This document shows, piece after piece, positions 10,609 to 23,400 of a stretch of DNA of 64,000 bases. Origin of the DNA: Utricularia gibba (lineage: Eukaryota > Streptophyta > Magnoliopsida > Lamiales > Lentibulariaceae); assembly GCA_002189035.1 (NCBI GenBank), contig NEEC01000016.1, positions 744,001 through 808,000 on the forward strand, given 5' to 3'. The position numbers were made by a program, and so were the translations under genes. Numbering within the stretch: position 1 is the stretch's first letter; the number at the start of each line of letters is the position of its first letter. The notes beneath the pieces are model-generated. The model searched no databases. It had not been told where the DNA came from and worked only from the letters and a program-made list of their open reading frames with translations.

Positions 10609-13306
10609 CTAGAGTAAGTACCTCCAAGAAGCAGGTCTGTCTCTGGATATGATGAGAACTCTAGAAAGGGAGTAATCAAATGAAGGAGAATCATACATTT
10701 TCTCTGAGGCTACAACTTCTTTTGCATTCGATGATGAAAGCCCAAAACCATAGTTCAATGCGTCAAAAACATAGAAAGCAGCGCCACATACTCCCATCAC
10801 AAACCTTGAATTCCCCCAAACTTGAGTCAATGATGCGTAGTGGTCATGAACGTTATTCAATTCCGGTAAAGTGAAAGTTCGTACAAGCTTCTGTTGGCGC
10901 AGGGATAGCTGATCGATGTGAGAGCAAGACTGGTTTTTGGTAGCAAATGAGCGTAAATTTGTGCACCCTATGAAAAGGGAATCTCCACGGGAGAAAGCTG
11001 CCTGCATACTCACTCCGATTTTTGCAATCTTCATACAGATACCATATGGTTGTCGAAAATCAAGCACATTAATGGTATCACCAGTACAGAAAACACCATC
11101 ATTTCCCGTCTCTTGTGAGGTAGTTCTGTGATGGAAAAGAATGCTCAAAAGATGAGCAACAATTTAACCACAGTCTGATCCGAAAATTAGAAGTAAAACA
11201 AGGTAATCCAGGCATTAGTGAGGAAGGCACTGATATGTGCAGAAAGCAATTTATGACCCCCCCCCCCCCCCCCAGAAAATCAAATGGTTATATCTGAGGC
11301 ATTAGAGATGTGTTTACCTCTGCCTCACACCTCCACCCAGTTCTGCGTCAGAATTCTTTATATGCATGGCAGATATATTCCTTAGTGATGAGGCTGAACA
11401 CACAGCCTGTGAATTGAGGGAACTCACATCCCACGTAGAAACACGATCCGTCTCTGCTATTACAACTTTACTTCTGTTCCTCCACTGCAGAGGACTTGAG
11501 TAATTCATGGCCGCAACAGGTTTCCGGGATTCCCATTTCATTACTTGATCACCATCACGAATATCGTAAACTTTAACCTCTTTTTGGATGCTGGACGAGG
11601 ACACAATAAGTGGTCCGCATGGTTGATACCACCACCGCCTGTTGTCAGTTGAAAGTGCAGGAACAAAATTCCCTTTGCAGATTGTGCTGTTATTTGACAG
11701 AGGAGCAGGATCAGTTTCCACGGGGCCAGAGTCACTCTCAAAATGGAATGCTCGAATACTTTTATCATAAAAGTCCCAAGAGCAGAACCCTGACTCCCCT
11801 GAATTCCCAGCTGATGCTGCAACCACATATTTCCCTGTGCATCCATCTGCACCAGGGGCACGGATTATCCAACAATCCCTCCACAGATTAGGATAGATAC
11901 CCGAAGGAGGGTTATATTCAGCCTTCTCCTGCACAGACACCCAACTATTAGCAGAATGTCAACTATAGAGCCCATAGTTTTTTAGACATGACATGACCTG
12001 CGCCAAGAATAGGGGAAAATACAATAAAATAACACATTACAATTGTGCATACCTCACAGTTAGCAGTATCATAGAAAGAACATGTCCCGTCATCATGAGC
12101 AAGAAGAACACTATCTCCTTCAGATACAAACCATCCAGCAGTTGAGGACTTGATACCAATGTCATTCATCTGAGATTTTGAAACTTCTTCATCCATTGTC
12201 ATTAAAGTAACCTTTTCTTCATCATAACCATTGAAAGTCTTATCAGATATTAAAAGGGAATCAACATTGTCACTTCTATTCCCCAGCACATTCAAAGTAG
12301 AGCATTTGGCAGTTGAAGATACAATTTCATCCATCTCTCGGGCTTCACTAGAATCTGAAATCGAATCTGCTTCTATTTCAAAAGAAGGATCTTGGCATTC
12401 TACTGCAGTAGCATTATCACGGGAAGAAACTAAATTGCCATCAGTAATTACACTAGAAGCCCTGTCCCAAATCAACTTCTGGTGCGGAAATGTATCTTCC
12501 AGGTTTTCAGCATTCAGTCCTTGAATATGAATTTGGGAATCCATCACAGATTTGTTGCTCTTCTCATCATTCTCAAATTTTACACCCCTTGCGATTTCAT
12601 CTTCTTCATCTTTAATGACATTCACCATAGCCTTCTCAATTCCAGAAATCTTTTCTTGTATAACAGATAACATCATCTTTAAAGCATCTGTATTATTCAT
12701 ATCTAGCATTTCTTTAGTCTTATTAATATCAGTGGCCATATGTTCCGCTTTACCTTCTGGATCAGCCAGCTTCTCGTGTAGCTTGCCAAGATACTTGCCG
12801 GAACGCTTTTCTCTAGAGGAACCACTCACCCTATCCTCCAGTTTTGACCTTCTCAAACTAGAAACCTCACCTAGTGGAGCACCAATTTTCGGGAAGAGAT
12901 TTGAAACTCTCTTTTTCTTAGAAGAATGAAACTGAAACTTTTCGGATGATGAGGAGTCAAGATTATAATCTTCACCGTCACCTTTCACAGGGTCACCCAT
13001 GGTAATTTTCATATCCGAACTTTTAGCACTGTTTTGAAACATGTCCTTGTTTTTAGACAACATGGAGCTCAACTCCAAGCCTTTCTTCCCATCATCGCTA
13101 CTAGAATCGACAGCAATGTCAACGACGTTCAGATCCTTTAAATCCATTCTCTTCTCAGAATTATGGCCTTTGGAGAGTGATGACTCCGGTAGCGAGGGCT
13201 TTTTTCTGTTATCTGAAAAAGTCCCTCTGAACTCCTCATGACCAGGGCTCCTGCCTCTGGGAACCGACGAAGTAGATCTCCTAGAACGTGAATTTAATTC
13301 TTCCAT
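10609..13306 (-). CDS. KIN14B-interacting protein, WD40/transducin-like (At4g14310-like)
   Basis: Three exons, 13306-12053, 11928-11318 and 11125-10609, keep phase and give 793 residues. The N-terminal 400 residues are Ser/Lys/Asp-rich and probably disordered (SRRSTSSVPRGRSPGHEEFR, SSKKKRVSNLFPK). The C-terminal half is a beta-propeller-like region: GWFVSEGDSVLLAHDDGTCS at the end of exon 1, then EYNPPSGIYPNLWRDCWIIR, RRWWYQPCGPLIVSSSS and KVYDIRDGDQVMKWE. This layout matches the Arabidopsis protein At4g14310, annotated from memory as interacting with kinesin KIN14B (KCA2), a kinesin linked to cell division and chloroplast positioning. The biochemical role is unknown. A run of 17 C lies in intron 2. 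The start ATG is taken from the MEELNSRSRRS beginning; an upstream start was not seen. Confidence 0.85.
11257..11273. repeat. Poly-C homopolymer (17 C) in an intron
   Basis: Seventeen consecutive C on the plus strand (17 G on the transcribed sense strand), 44 bases downstream of the donor in intron 2 of the KIN14B-interacting protein gene. Its exact length in the genome is likely to be uncertain. Confidence 0.9.
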
Positions 13307-13705
13307 TGATGCTGCCGTTCGAGAGCTGGGTTTTTGAAGTGAAGGCCCGACAGGTTAAAAGGTCCTCACATTCTCCTTTCCAGTCGCCGCAGACGTGCCC
13401 TTACCGGGAACTATTGTAACCCTTCCGGTAGTGACGGCGACATTTCCGGCACCTGCGGTTGCCGGCAAACCAAGAAATCCTTCGGTATGAGATCAATTGG
13501 GGTTCCCAATTCCGCTTCGTAGCATGTGACTTTTAGGATTCGTGTTTAGGAATTAGCGGGAATTGCATTTTGGGCCTGGGCTCCCTCTCACGAAATTAAA
13601 ACAATATTTTAAATCATTTTAATAAATATAATTTTAAATATAAAAATATACTTATTTAATGTTCATTCGTATCACAGATTCTTCGGATGCATTCAAAGCA
13701 TCGCA
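13307..13705. other. Intergenic: upstream of KIN14B-interacting gene, downstream of PHT1
   Basis: About 400 bases. The part next to 13306 is GC-rich and fits a leader and core promoter for the minus-strand gene; 13600-13660 is AT-rich. No additional gene. Confidence 0.4.
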
Positions 13706-15325
13706 TTAAGCAGGGAGATTAGTAGCAGACGGCGCCGGTCGCACGGACGTCTCTGGCTGATCGTCTTCCTCGTTCTCGCCGGAGAGCTCCTCCAGTGATT
13801 TCCCATTCGGCTCAGGTACTAAGAACGTGAAAAGAAGCCCTAGAGCATTAACACATCCCAGCACAATCAGCGAGTATCTTACTCCGATGCCCGGTGAATA
13901 TCCCTCGTCCGTCTTCGTCGGATCACGAGGCTGCGCGGCATAGAGGAATCCAAAAGCGCCGATGATCCCTCCGGCCTTTCCAGCGGCGGCGGAGATCCCA
14001 TGACATGTGGATCTCAATCTCGCCGGGAAAATCTCCGCCGGCACGACGAATGTGGTCGCGTTGGGGCCGAAATTGGCGAAGAAGAATGTGAATGAGTACA
14101 TGATGATGAATCCGATTCGATTTTCGCGGCGAGTCCAGTGTTCGTAAGGAATGGCTATGGCGAACATGAAGACAGTCATGAAGAAAAAGCCCTGTATCTG
14201 GATAATGAATCGGCCGATTACGTCGATTAGGGCTACGGTGAACCAGTAGCCGGGGACGGTGCTCCAGAGGGCGATTAGGGTTTGTGCGGTGGCGATTCGG
14301 AAGACTTCCTGAACGGCGTTCATGTTCTCCGCCGGCGGGATCCATCCAACGGCCGAGTAAATATCCTTTTGGAAGAGATTCTGGCTGTAGAAGGCGATAT
14401 CGAGTAAGAACCAAGTGGAACAAGTTCCGAGCAAGTGAAGCCCATGGCGGCGGAGGAATTCTTTCGAGAAGAGGCCGTAGTTATGAGATCTCTTCACAAC
14501 GAGTTTCTCTAATTTCTCATCCTCCGCCTCGATTTCCATATTCAACACTCTAGCCATATCCTCTGCTGCCTGTTTCGCATTCTTCGCAACCAGCGCCGTG
14601 TACCGCGCCGTCTCCGGCATCTTCATTCGCCAATAGAATGTCAGAGCCGCCGGAACTGCTCCAAACATGACAATGATCCTCCAAATGTAATCCGCCTGCG
14701 GCGCAGTTGAAGCGATGGGATTATCTCTGTAACTAGGCGCACCATATGCTCGATCAAAGGCCGCAGAGACAATCAGCGCCACAATCCCACTAGTGAGTAT
14801 CCCGAACCCCTGCATTGCAAACACAGCCGCAATGAATGCCCCCCGAGTCTTCTTATTGGCGTACTCCGACATGATCGTGGCCGACAGAGGGTAATCGCCG
14901 CCGATTCCAAACCCGAGCCAGAACCGGAAGAAACAGAGTGTAGCCATCACCCCTGAAGGACTCGATCCAAAAGACAGCCCAGAAGCTAAGGAACACACGA
15001 TCATGAGAAGTAAGGTTGCTCCATACACACTTTTCCTGCCCATTTTATCCCCCAGCCACCCGAAAAACAGCTGTCCGGCGAGAGTTCCGACAAGCGCAAC
15101 GCCCGTAACGGAGGACGAGACGCTCGGAGGGAGCGTTCCCGGCTTCGGCCGCGACGGATCGGTGTAGTAGATCCTCCCAAGAAGCCTGGTAACAAGTGAT
15201 ATGCTGAATAGATCATATGCATCGGTGAAGAACCCCATTCCTGCTATGACTATGGCAGTGAAATGATAGAGCTGAGTCTTTGCTGCGTCCAGCGCATCCA
15301 GGACCTGGAGCTGCTCCCTCCCCAT
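13706..15325 (-). CDS. Inorganic phosphate transporter, PHT1 family
   Basis: Plasma-membrane H+/phosphate symporter of the major facilitator superfamily, taking up or redistributing phosphate. A single 539-residue exon, the usual PHT1 length (520-540), starting [20 protein letters not shown]. The PHT1 signature [13 protein letters not shown] is at about 142-154. Twelve hydrophobic segments are visible in two groups of six around a charged loop ([20 protein letters not shown]). The conserved [18 protein letters not shown] segment is present. The hydrophilic C-tail has a Ser-rich stretch, a usual phosphorylation and trafficking zone. A 5'-UTR intron is likely (about 15500 to 15333) and a P1BS element lies 218 bases before the ATG, suggesting phosphate-starvation control by PHR1. 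The paralogue number cannot be assigned. Confidence 0.97.
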   Translation of the reverse strand: MGREQLQVLDALDAAKTQLYHFTAIVIAGMGFFTDAYDLFSISLVTRLLGRIYYTDPSRPKPGTLPPSVSSSVTGVALVGTLAGQLFFGWLGDKMGRKSVYGATLLLMIVCSLASGLSFGSSPSGVMATLCFFRFWLGFGIGGDYPLSATIMSEYANKKTRGAFIAAVFAMQGFGILTSGIVALIVSAAFDRAYGAPSYRDNPIASTAPQADYIWRIIVMFGAVPAALTFYWRMKMPETARYTALVAKNAKQAAEDMARVLNMEIEAEDEKLEKLVVKRSHNYGLFSKEFLRRHGLHLLGTCSTWFLLDIAFYSQNLFQKDIYSAVGWIPPAENMNAVQEVFRIATAQTLIALWSTVPGYWFTVALIDVIGRFIIQIQGFFFMTVFMFAIAIPYEHWTRRENRIGFIIMYSFTFFFANFGPNATTFVVPAEIFPARLRSTCHGISAAAGKAGGIIGAFGFLYAAQPRDPTKTDEGYSPGIGVRYSLIVLGCVNALGLLFTFLVPEPNGKSLEELSGENEEDDQPETSVRPAPSATNLPA

Positions 15326-15542
15326 TTCAGATCTGAATCAACACCGCCACCAACAACAACAAAGCATGAATTGAGTGAGCATAGGTACGCACTTTTACAC
15401 AGTTTTTCTAAGATGGCATAGCTCACACACATACCTTAGCAAGAATGAATACGTTACAAGGAAATGATTGATCTTATGCGATTAGAAGAGTAGACGTTAC
15501 CTGGTATTTATTAGGACAGCGTCAGACTTGGAATATTTCGTA

Positions 15543-15550
15543 GCATATGC
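15543..15550 (-). promoter_or_regulatory. P1BS element (PHR1 binding site)
   Basis: GCATATGC fits the palindromic P1BS consensus GNATATNC recognised by PHR1-type MYB-CC factors. It lies 218 bases upstream of the PHT1 ATG and about 43 bases upstream of the proposed 5'-UTR intron donor. One copy was found. The 8-mer occurs by chance fairly often, so the position beside a phosphate transporter is what gives it weight. Confidence 0.55.
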
Positions 15551-15762
15551 TTTGTCACTGCTGTTTATGTTCAGTGTCTAGTTCTAAATGCTTAACCCTA
15601 TTAATCACCTGCTTGAATTGTCTAAAATCTCGCCGAGAAGTTTGACCCACAGTAGGTCTTTCCTTTCCACACCGTGAGGAGGGGATCAAACCAAACACCC
15701 CTTTTTTTCTTTTGTTTGTTTGTACCTCCAAGTCTTCTCATGTCCATCCGTTTGTTTCCTTT

Positions 15763-15806
15763 GTTAACCTTCCTTTTACTGGTTGTTAACCTTCCTTTTA
15801 CTGGTT
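15763..15806. repeat. Perfect 22-bp direct duplication
   Basis: The 22-base unit at 15763-15784, beginning GTTAACCTTCC and ending ACTGGTT, is repeated exactly at 15785-15806. It lies in the shared upstream region of the divergent PHT1 and CWF19-like genes. Confidence 0.9.
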
Positions 15807-16563
15807 GGTGGAATTGCAGTAGTCATCTTCCTCCCGTTTCTTCATTTTGATTTACTTTTGAGGTTCTGCCATGGGATGCCCTCATGCTGACATTATTTTG
15901 TTACTCTCAAGCAGGGGCCTGGTTAGTTCTCCCATCTTGAGATACTGTTGATCAGCTACATGTTTTTAATAATCGATGATTTACAGGTTTGATGTAAATC
16001 CCAGTTTAAATCATATATATATATATATATATATATAATTTTTTGTTAATTTGCGTAATATAGTGGAAAAATATCGGATTATTTTTTAATGTGGAATTTC
16101 AAGAGTTTTGTTAAGCGATCAATTTTAAACTCAATAGCGTGTAGTTTCTGATTAGTTCCCCTTGTCAGTTCAAAAGCTATGGCAAGACTTCGCTGCAAAT
16201 TTAGTCACGGCAACCATATCCTTTGTCAAAACAAATCATCATCAATTTTTCCAAATCCTAAACCGGACAAAACTGCCGAGACCGACCGGTTTCATGCGGC
16301 CGGGTCGGGTCTCCGGTTTTGTGGGATTGTGAGTTTCAATTTCCAGGTGTATTTAAATTTATAACCGTCTTGCTCCCTTGCGAGTTGCGAGTTCCGTCTT
16401 GCTCCGATCTCTTTATGGATACAACCTAATTTCTCCTCGTTGGGAACTTCGCGAATACGAGGCCCGAGCACGGTGTGTGTTCTGGTCCTGGAGGATCGAG
16501 CTGAGTTCCGTGACGAATTCACCCTTTTTCCGTAACCCGGGACCTGTGATTGGGTGGAAGAGG
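15807..16563. other. Upstream region of the CWF19-like gene, with an AT microsatellite
   Basis: Contains an (AT)n dinucleotide run at about 16013-16036, then a GC-richer stretch from 16260 that is probably promoter and leader of the plus-strand gene. The open frames here show no protein similarity. Confidence 0.45.
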
Positions 16564-19500
16564 ATGCTGCAAGGGTTGAAGTTTATACCGCGGGACAAGG
16601 TCGATGGTGTAAGTGCTAACTGCTAAGTGCCCACTGTTCTTATGATTTTTTCGTGTGCGGTATGGATTGCCCCATCATTGGAGCTCTGCATTGAGTTTAT
16701 ACCGTGAAGATATGGCGTTATTCGTGTTGTTGGAAAAGGGTTTGACTTTATCGTAAAGGTTTTGTGGGTTGTTTTAAGTGCTTAGCTTTGTTACATGGGG
16801 CTCTGTAATGTCTTCAGGGACGGGATGACGCACCCGATGGTTCCAGAAAAGGGAAAAGAAAATCTGAGCGTCGAAAGAAACCCAAACGAAGTAAGCATTC
16901 ACGTAGCGATAGCTCTGATGATGAAGGCCTGGAGAGAATAAAGAGTAGGTCCAGAAAGAAAGCAAAATGGTATTCTTCGGAGGAGGAGCTTTCCTCATAT
17001 TCTGAGAGCAGTGGCAAGAGCGAATCTGATCATAGAAAGAGTCGCCGTAGAGACAAAAGATTCCAAAAGGGGCATGATCACACTGGTGATGAGTCTCCTG
17101 CTGACCCTGAAGCCGAATACTTAAATGAGAAACGGATTCCTGAGGGTGAGCGTGAATAGAATGCAGTGCGGTTTGCTATGCAACTCATGCGTGCTTTAAA
17201 AATATGGTATTTGTAAATTTACCAAGACTATCTCTCACACACATTTGGAATGTGAAATCAGATGTTGAAGGATCCAAGTCCCAGAAAAACATTACTTCTA
17301 TGAGGAAAGAAATGGGCTTGGATTGGATGCTTCATTCAAAGGGCAATAAGGAGTTACCTGTTCACCCTCCTCATTCTGAACCAATGAAAGATTCACCTGA
17401 AGTGGTAATGCAGTCTAACTTTTATCATTCTTATGATGTTTTATTTCTCAAGGAGCTCTGTTGTTGATGATATTAGTAAAAAAAATGTTAAAATTTTCAT
17501 TTTTCACTTCCCAGACGGATAACCCTAGAGAACTGAATCCATATCTTAAAAACAACGGGAGTGGGTACCCAGAAGATACTAATCTTGTGGAAAACCGAAA
17601 CAGACTTCTGTCAAGTTCAGTTGTTGGTGATGGTGGTGCTAGCTGGAGGCTTAAAGCTTTGAAACGGGCACAGGAGCAGGCAGCTCGGGAGGGAATGAAG
17701 GTGGATGAGGTATTGATTTGTGATTCCAAAATTTATCATTCAAAGCTTGGTATTAAATGCAATTTTCATTAACAGGTGATTCAAGAACGATGGGGTTCTG
17801 TTGATGACTTGGCAGTTTCTGTTGAGTTGCGGAAAGCTGCACCAGCTTTTGCTCATCTACATGCCACTAAGGGTCGGAGGAAAGGTTTGTTCCCAGATGA
17901 AATGAAACAAGAAGACGAGGAAAATGTTGACATTGAGAAGGTAATCAATAATTCGCCATTTCCCCAATTATGCTTGCAGTTTAACCGTGAACTTGTGTTT
18001 TCCCAACTTTAGATATGGATTCTCTAAGATGTTTCACCCATAATATTGTAGTATTGTTGTTCTTATTATTCTATTTTTTGCATCTTTTTAGTTTAATGGG
18101 AAAAAGGGATGAGGGATAGTCGTCAAAATAGCCAAAAAATGAGAGTACCAAGGGTTGATCAATCTTTGTCTTGGGGGAAGTCAAGGAGACCAAGCATGTC
18201 AACTCCAGATTCAGCAGTTCCCTCTGCTGCTATTTCTAACATCAATAAGTTTTCCAATGATGGGAGTTTCATGGATAAACTTAAGCAAGTGGTGGGCAAT
18301 GCTGATGATCCTGTTAGTACTTCTAGGACTTTTGCTGGACGAGAGTCCAATGAATCTGCGGCACCTAGAGAAGATGCAGATGATGCAGGACATCTGAAAC
18401 TCTCTGGTAGTGCAAATCAGTTGGCTGCCAGAGCTATGCAACTCCGCTTGAAGGGGAAGCATGAAGAAGCCGAGAGTATAATGGTACGAGTTTGTTGACA
18501 TTATTTACTTTTTAGATTACTTTTACCCATTTAACTGTGCCTTTAAAAAGTTTATTTTCCTTCCCGTTTGCATTCATCATTTGGATGCAGTCCGATTTTG
18601 ATCACAAAACCTATAATCTTGCAAAGGTTTTTGTTTTTTTGTTGTATTTCTAAACATCTTCTGTTTCCTTAAATTTTTAAAACTTAGGCGGAGGTCGCGA
18701 AAATGAAGGAAAGGAATGACGCAAGCAATAAATCTAGAAGACCTCATATTGATGCAACATCCAGCAGGTTCTCCTACATCTCTGTTTTTTCTTCTCAGGG
18801 CCTTTTTTTTAATAAATTTTCATCTTATCTTGCTCACCGTTTGACGGGAATTTTCTATTTAATGTGTAGCTTGATCATACATGATTTCTCGGAAAGGAAA
18901 AAGAATAGAGAGGACGATGCTGACGTGCATCTTGCTCAAAAAATCGCGCGTAACAGTCGTTACAGCATATCCAACCAGGCAGACGATGAATACGACTATG
19001 ATGGCAGCCCAAGGAAAAAGGGTCGTAAGAAAAGAGGTGGTGAAGCATCCTCACATGAGATGGTTAAATCTGCTAACCGGTTCTTGACTCAGCAGGAGCG
19101 CTGTGCCTTCTGTTTTGATAATCCAGCAAGGCCTAAACATCTAGTCGTTTCTATTGCAAACTTCACCTACTTATCTTTGCCTCAACAGCAGCCTCTTGTC
19201 CCTGGTCATTCTTGCATTTTGACCTTGCAGGTGAACTTCTTGTAAATATCCCCCATTAAATGTTGCTACCTAGTTTCTGTTGCTCATTCCAAAGCATCTA
19301 TTTTGTTCGTAGTACTTGATGTATGTTTGCTTCATCTTTACAGCATGAACTCTCAACAAGAAACCTCGATGACAATGTTTGGGAGGAATTTCGCAACTTC
19401 AAGAAATGCTTGATAATGATGTATGCAAAGCAGGAAAAGGAAGTTGTGTTCCTGGAGACGGTAATGCAATTGGCAAGACAGAGACGCCACTGTATGGTTG

Positions 19501-19982
19501 AATGCATTCCTTTGCCTCAAAATATCGCAAAACAAGCACCTCTGTACTTCAAGAAGGTGAGCATGTGCTCCTTAAGCTTACACCATATGAACATCTCCTC
19601 GTTTTTGAACGAGTCGAAGTGGTAAACTGCTCTTTTCTTGATGGTGCAGGCAATCGACGAAGCCGAAGAGGAATGGAGCCAGCACAACGCCAAGAAACTG
19701 ATCGACACAAGTGAAAAGGGGCTGCGTGGGTCAATCCCAAAGAACTTCCCATACTTCCATGTTGAGTTTGGTCTGAAGAAGGGGTTTGTACATGTGATCG
19801 AGGACGAGGAACAGTTCAAAGGCAGCAGTTTTGGACTGAATGTGATTAGGGGAATGCTGCAGTTGCCGGCTGAGGACATGCACCGGCGCCGTAGACAAGA
19901 ACCACTCGAAGCACAAAAACAGGCAGTCGCTAGTTTTGCTAGGGAATGGGAGCCATTTGACTGGACCAGGCAGTTGGAGTGA
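16564..19982 (+). CDS. CWF19-like protein 2 homologue (late spliceosome factor)
   Basis: Homologue of CWF19/CWF19L2, linked to spliceosome disassembly and lariat debranching. Exons read: 16564-16608, 16818-17145, 17262-17404, 17515-17709, 17776-17940, an exon ending 18483, 18688-18767, 18870-19230, 19344-19556, 19650-19982; roughly 745 residues. The protein starts MLQGLKFIPRDKVDG, followed by a Lys/Arg/Ser-rich region. The C-terminal CwfJ domains follow: CAFCFDNPARPKHLVVS (CxxC metal ligands), LVPGHSCILTLQHE (HIT-like), then FPYFHVEFGLKKGFVHVIED and a REWEPFDWTRQLE end. Exon 5 ends in phase 0, but no AG before 18109 opens the next exon in the frame that encodes MRVPRVDQSLSWGKSRR. The natural acceptor at 18090-18091 runs into a TGA within seven codons. 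One missing base near 18101-18111 would explain this. All other junctions fit. Confidence 0.88.
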
Positions 19983-20408
19983 CAGAACACATAGCTACCA
20001 TGTTCTTACGCATCTGCCATAGCTCATGTATCTATACAAGAATGGGGAACAGAACCCTGCTTTGGTTTTTCCTGATTTATATCAATTTTCTGGAGTCCTG
20101 GAAACAGTTTCAAGCAGCCCGAAGCCTGCAAAGGGATTTGATTACCTTGGCTTCTCTCTTTCCCCAATGTTCTTGTGTTTGTAGTATGTGCTACCTAAGT
20201 CCACAAACATCCCTATGTGCTAAAGTACACGAGACTGCATCTCATCTGCAAGTATTTGCATGTGATACACCAATTTTATACATCAGATTTCAATGGAGGC
20301 AGATGCTTTCTCTCCAAATTGGCACAACTAGCCAGAAGTAGCCATTCTTCTTCTGACTGGTAAGTGCTGGCTAACGAACAGTTACAGGATAGGCTCCTCA
20401 TTTACAGT
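19983..20408. other. Convergent 3' flanks of CWF19-like and CFM3 genes
   Basis: A 426-base gap between opposed stop codons. It reads as two 3'-UTRs; no other gene is supported. Confidence 0.4.
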
Positions 20409-23400
20409 TTAGATGGGGATTTCCTCCAGATCTGCATTTTGGTAAAGTAAGCTCCCATCTTCCTCCTGAAAAGTGGCAAGAAATATACAGCATATCAATA
20501 GCCCTCCAACATTGTTTCAATTAACAGAGGCACACACCTCGCTATTATCATCTTCGGTGAGGTAAGCAGTTTCCAGTTTATCATACAGTTCACGGTCGCC
20601 TTGCTCTTTAACAGCTGCCATTTGTTCCTGCAATGATCAAACCAGTGGAAGAAAGCTCAGCAGATGGATTGATGTATATTTTACAAGAATGATCATTGAC
20701 TAAAGACATACAATTTCTGATCTCAGCTGCCTCGCTTTCATTTCCAGCTGTGTAACATGAGTCAGGAGGGCCTGTGCACAAGATCCTTTCAAGTTAACAG
20801 TTCCATTCCAGGAAGAAAGTTGCTATCAGGAGGAATCAAGAGTAGGAAGATGGATTCACCTGACGCCTCTGAAGCTCGATTGATCGTGCTAATGCTTTCC
20901 GTTTTGTCAAGAGGTTCTTAGGCCTCAAGAAAGGTGGCCTTTTGTACTCCCGGCCCCTGTAAACGATTACTGCATACCCCTTTGAGATTTTGTCCACTGA
21001 AACCAGCACTCCTCCACTCTCTGCTTCTAGAGCTAATGCTATGTTCTTCACCTCCTCAATATTTGGAGCCTTCACGATGATCTTAACCAGTTCTCTGTAT
21101 TTCCAATGCAGGTGCATGTTCTCCACCGTGCCGTCGAAAACTCCGCGTCGGCCTGAGAAGAAGAAACCATGCACCAGGTTTTGACATAATTCGCTGAACA
21201 TAAACTAAGTGGATTTCTGATCTTATGTACCCAGAAGTAGAAATGCCTTCATCCTTAAACCAAGCTTCCGAAACATAAACCGTTCCTCATCTGTGATAGC
21301 TTCAGGTTCTCCCGCACGATCAACAGGATTTAAAGACTCCTCGACCTTTGACAAAGCTCTCTCTGCTTTTCTGAGTTTTCTTTCTGCCTGGAGAAATTCA
21401 AGGTTTTAGCTGCTGAGTTATATGATGATGAGCATTCAATACCTGGAAAATGTGAAATGGAAAACCATGAACTTCATATCAAGCGGACTCACAAGAGCAA
21501 GCTTATTCTCAAGCTTCCTGATGATGCTGGCATGCCTAAGAATTTCCTTTTCCCTCATTATCTTTTCCTTGTGAGATTCATCCAGCTCCTTGCTCCATTT
21601 CCTGTCGGCATCAAGGGTTTCTTTAAGAGTACCAGCAGCTGCAGATTCTTCATTGTCTTCTTCACTTGGTGCAACAAAACCTGATGCTCTCAACCGTGCT
21701 TGTTCTTCTTCATCCTGCAGAGCCTTAGCTAATCTCTCCTTCTCCAATAATGCCTCAGCAACATCAGTAGATAAAAAATCCTTTCCTCTATAATACACCA
21801 AGAAATCCTTGTTTCGCGAAAGCAGCTTACCCCCAGTTAATATCTGTATCAACCATTCAGATTGCATTACACAACAAGAAATCATGAAAAAATGATTTAA
21901 CTTCTTGTCATTGGATAAGCTACTTTTTCAGCCTGCTCATTTCTCATGCACATTGATGAGCATGAGGTAGGATAAGCTACTAAAAACAATGCATCACCTT
22001 TAGATCTTCAGCCATTCTCTCACTTGTTGTCAGCTGAACACCTCTTTTAAGGGCGATTTTTGCAATTGAGCTTTTTTCCCAAAGTTTTACCATTGCTGCA
22101 GCTAATCCTTGATGCTGCCTGCTTCTTCCTGGAGGTTGTGGAATGCAGTATGATACTATTGAACAAGATTATCAAGAATGCAGCAGTTCAGTGAAAGGAG
22201 AATATACCAAGAGCAAAATGTGGAGGGAGCCCTCTAGCAAGCCGTCTCAAGGCAGTTGCCTCCTTTGTCCCTAATGTTGATCTAACGCCATAAGGAAGCA
22301 GTCGAAAGGGAGGCTTATAGCCTGGAATAACACCTGGTAGCAAATCAGCATCTACAGGAAGAGGATCATCTCCAGGCCAATCTTCATATCTTGGCCCAAG
22401 GCAGTCTAATAGCTTTTCAACTTCTTCCTCATATCGTACAAAGGATGTTGTTCCAGTACTTTTGCTGTCTTGCTTGATGGTAACTGGCCTGTGCTCTGGT
22501 TCTTCGGCATCATCTGAGAGTGTGCCGGCATCTCGACCAGTTTCGTTGGTGGGAGATCTGAACTCCTGAGATCCTTCAATTTTCTTAACAAGTCGTTTCT
22601 CTAATTTTACAGGAGGATCTTCATAAGTCACACCTCTGTAAAGTGCAACAGATGTACCAGATCGCCAGATAACCAAACCACCAGTTTTCCTCTGACACGC
22701 AGAAAAACAAATCCATTTTAGATGGAAAAATCGAACACAGAAGGATAAATGCATGGGAGATAAAGAAAGCAATATTCAAGCAAACTGAAGCTTCTACACA
22801 TACTGGAATATTACTCATGAAAGTTCCTACATTTAGGTACAGCAAGTGGATTACAATCTGCAAGCAACATTACTTTGACAGTGCAAACAAAAAGAGTCAA
22901 CATTCCATGAAGAACTGAAAGAAAGATTCACATTTTTAATAAGAACTTCACCTCCAGAATCCCATGAATTCGTTTCATGTTAAGTGCATGAGGCCCCTCG
23001 ATCTTCAACCTGACAACTTCAGATGTTTTCCACTTCTGATGAATAGCCTCCACAATCTCTTGTGTCACTCCAGCACTTCTAATCTTAGTCTTGTTCTTTA
23101 TCTTGAGCGTCAAATTCCTCAGTCTAGTAATCTCAGACTCCGGCAGAGTCATTTCTGCTAAACTACGGGTCTTTCGGCTATCCAAGCTTCTCTTTTTTTC
23201 ATCTGGTTCACTTTTCTCCCATGGAAATCTCACTCTTGCATCCAGACTTTCATCTCCAAATGGGAACCTCTCAGAAAACCCACCTCTAGAATTAGGCAAA
23301 AGTCCTTCTACATAGAATATTTCATCTAACAACCCTTTTTCAGTAATATCATTCTTATCATTAGCATCACCATCTTCATCATCCATATAACCAAATTTCT

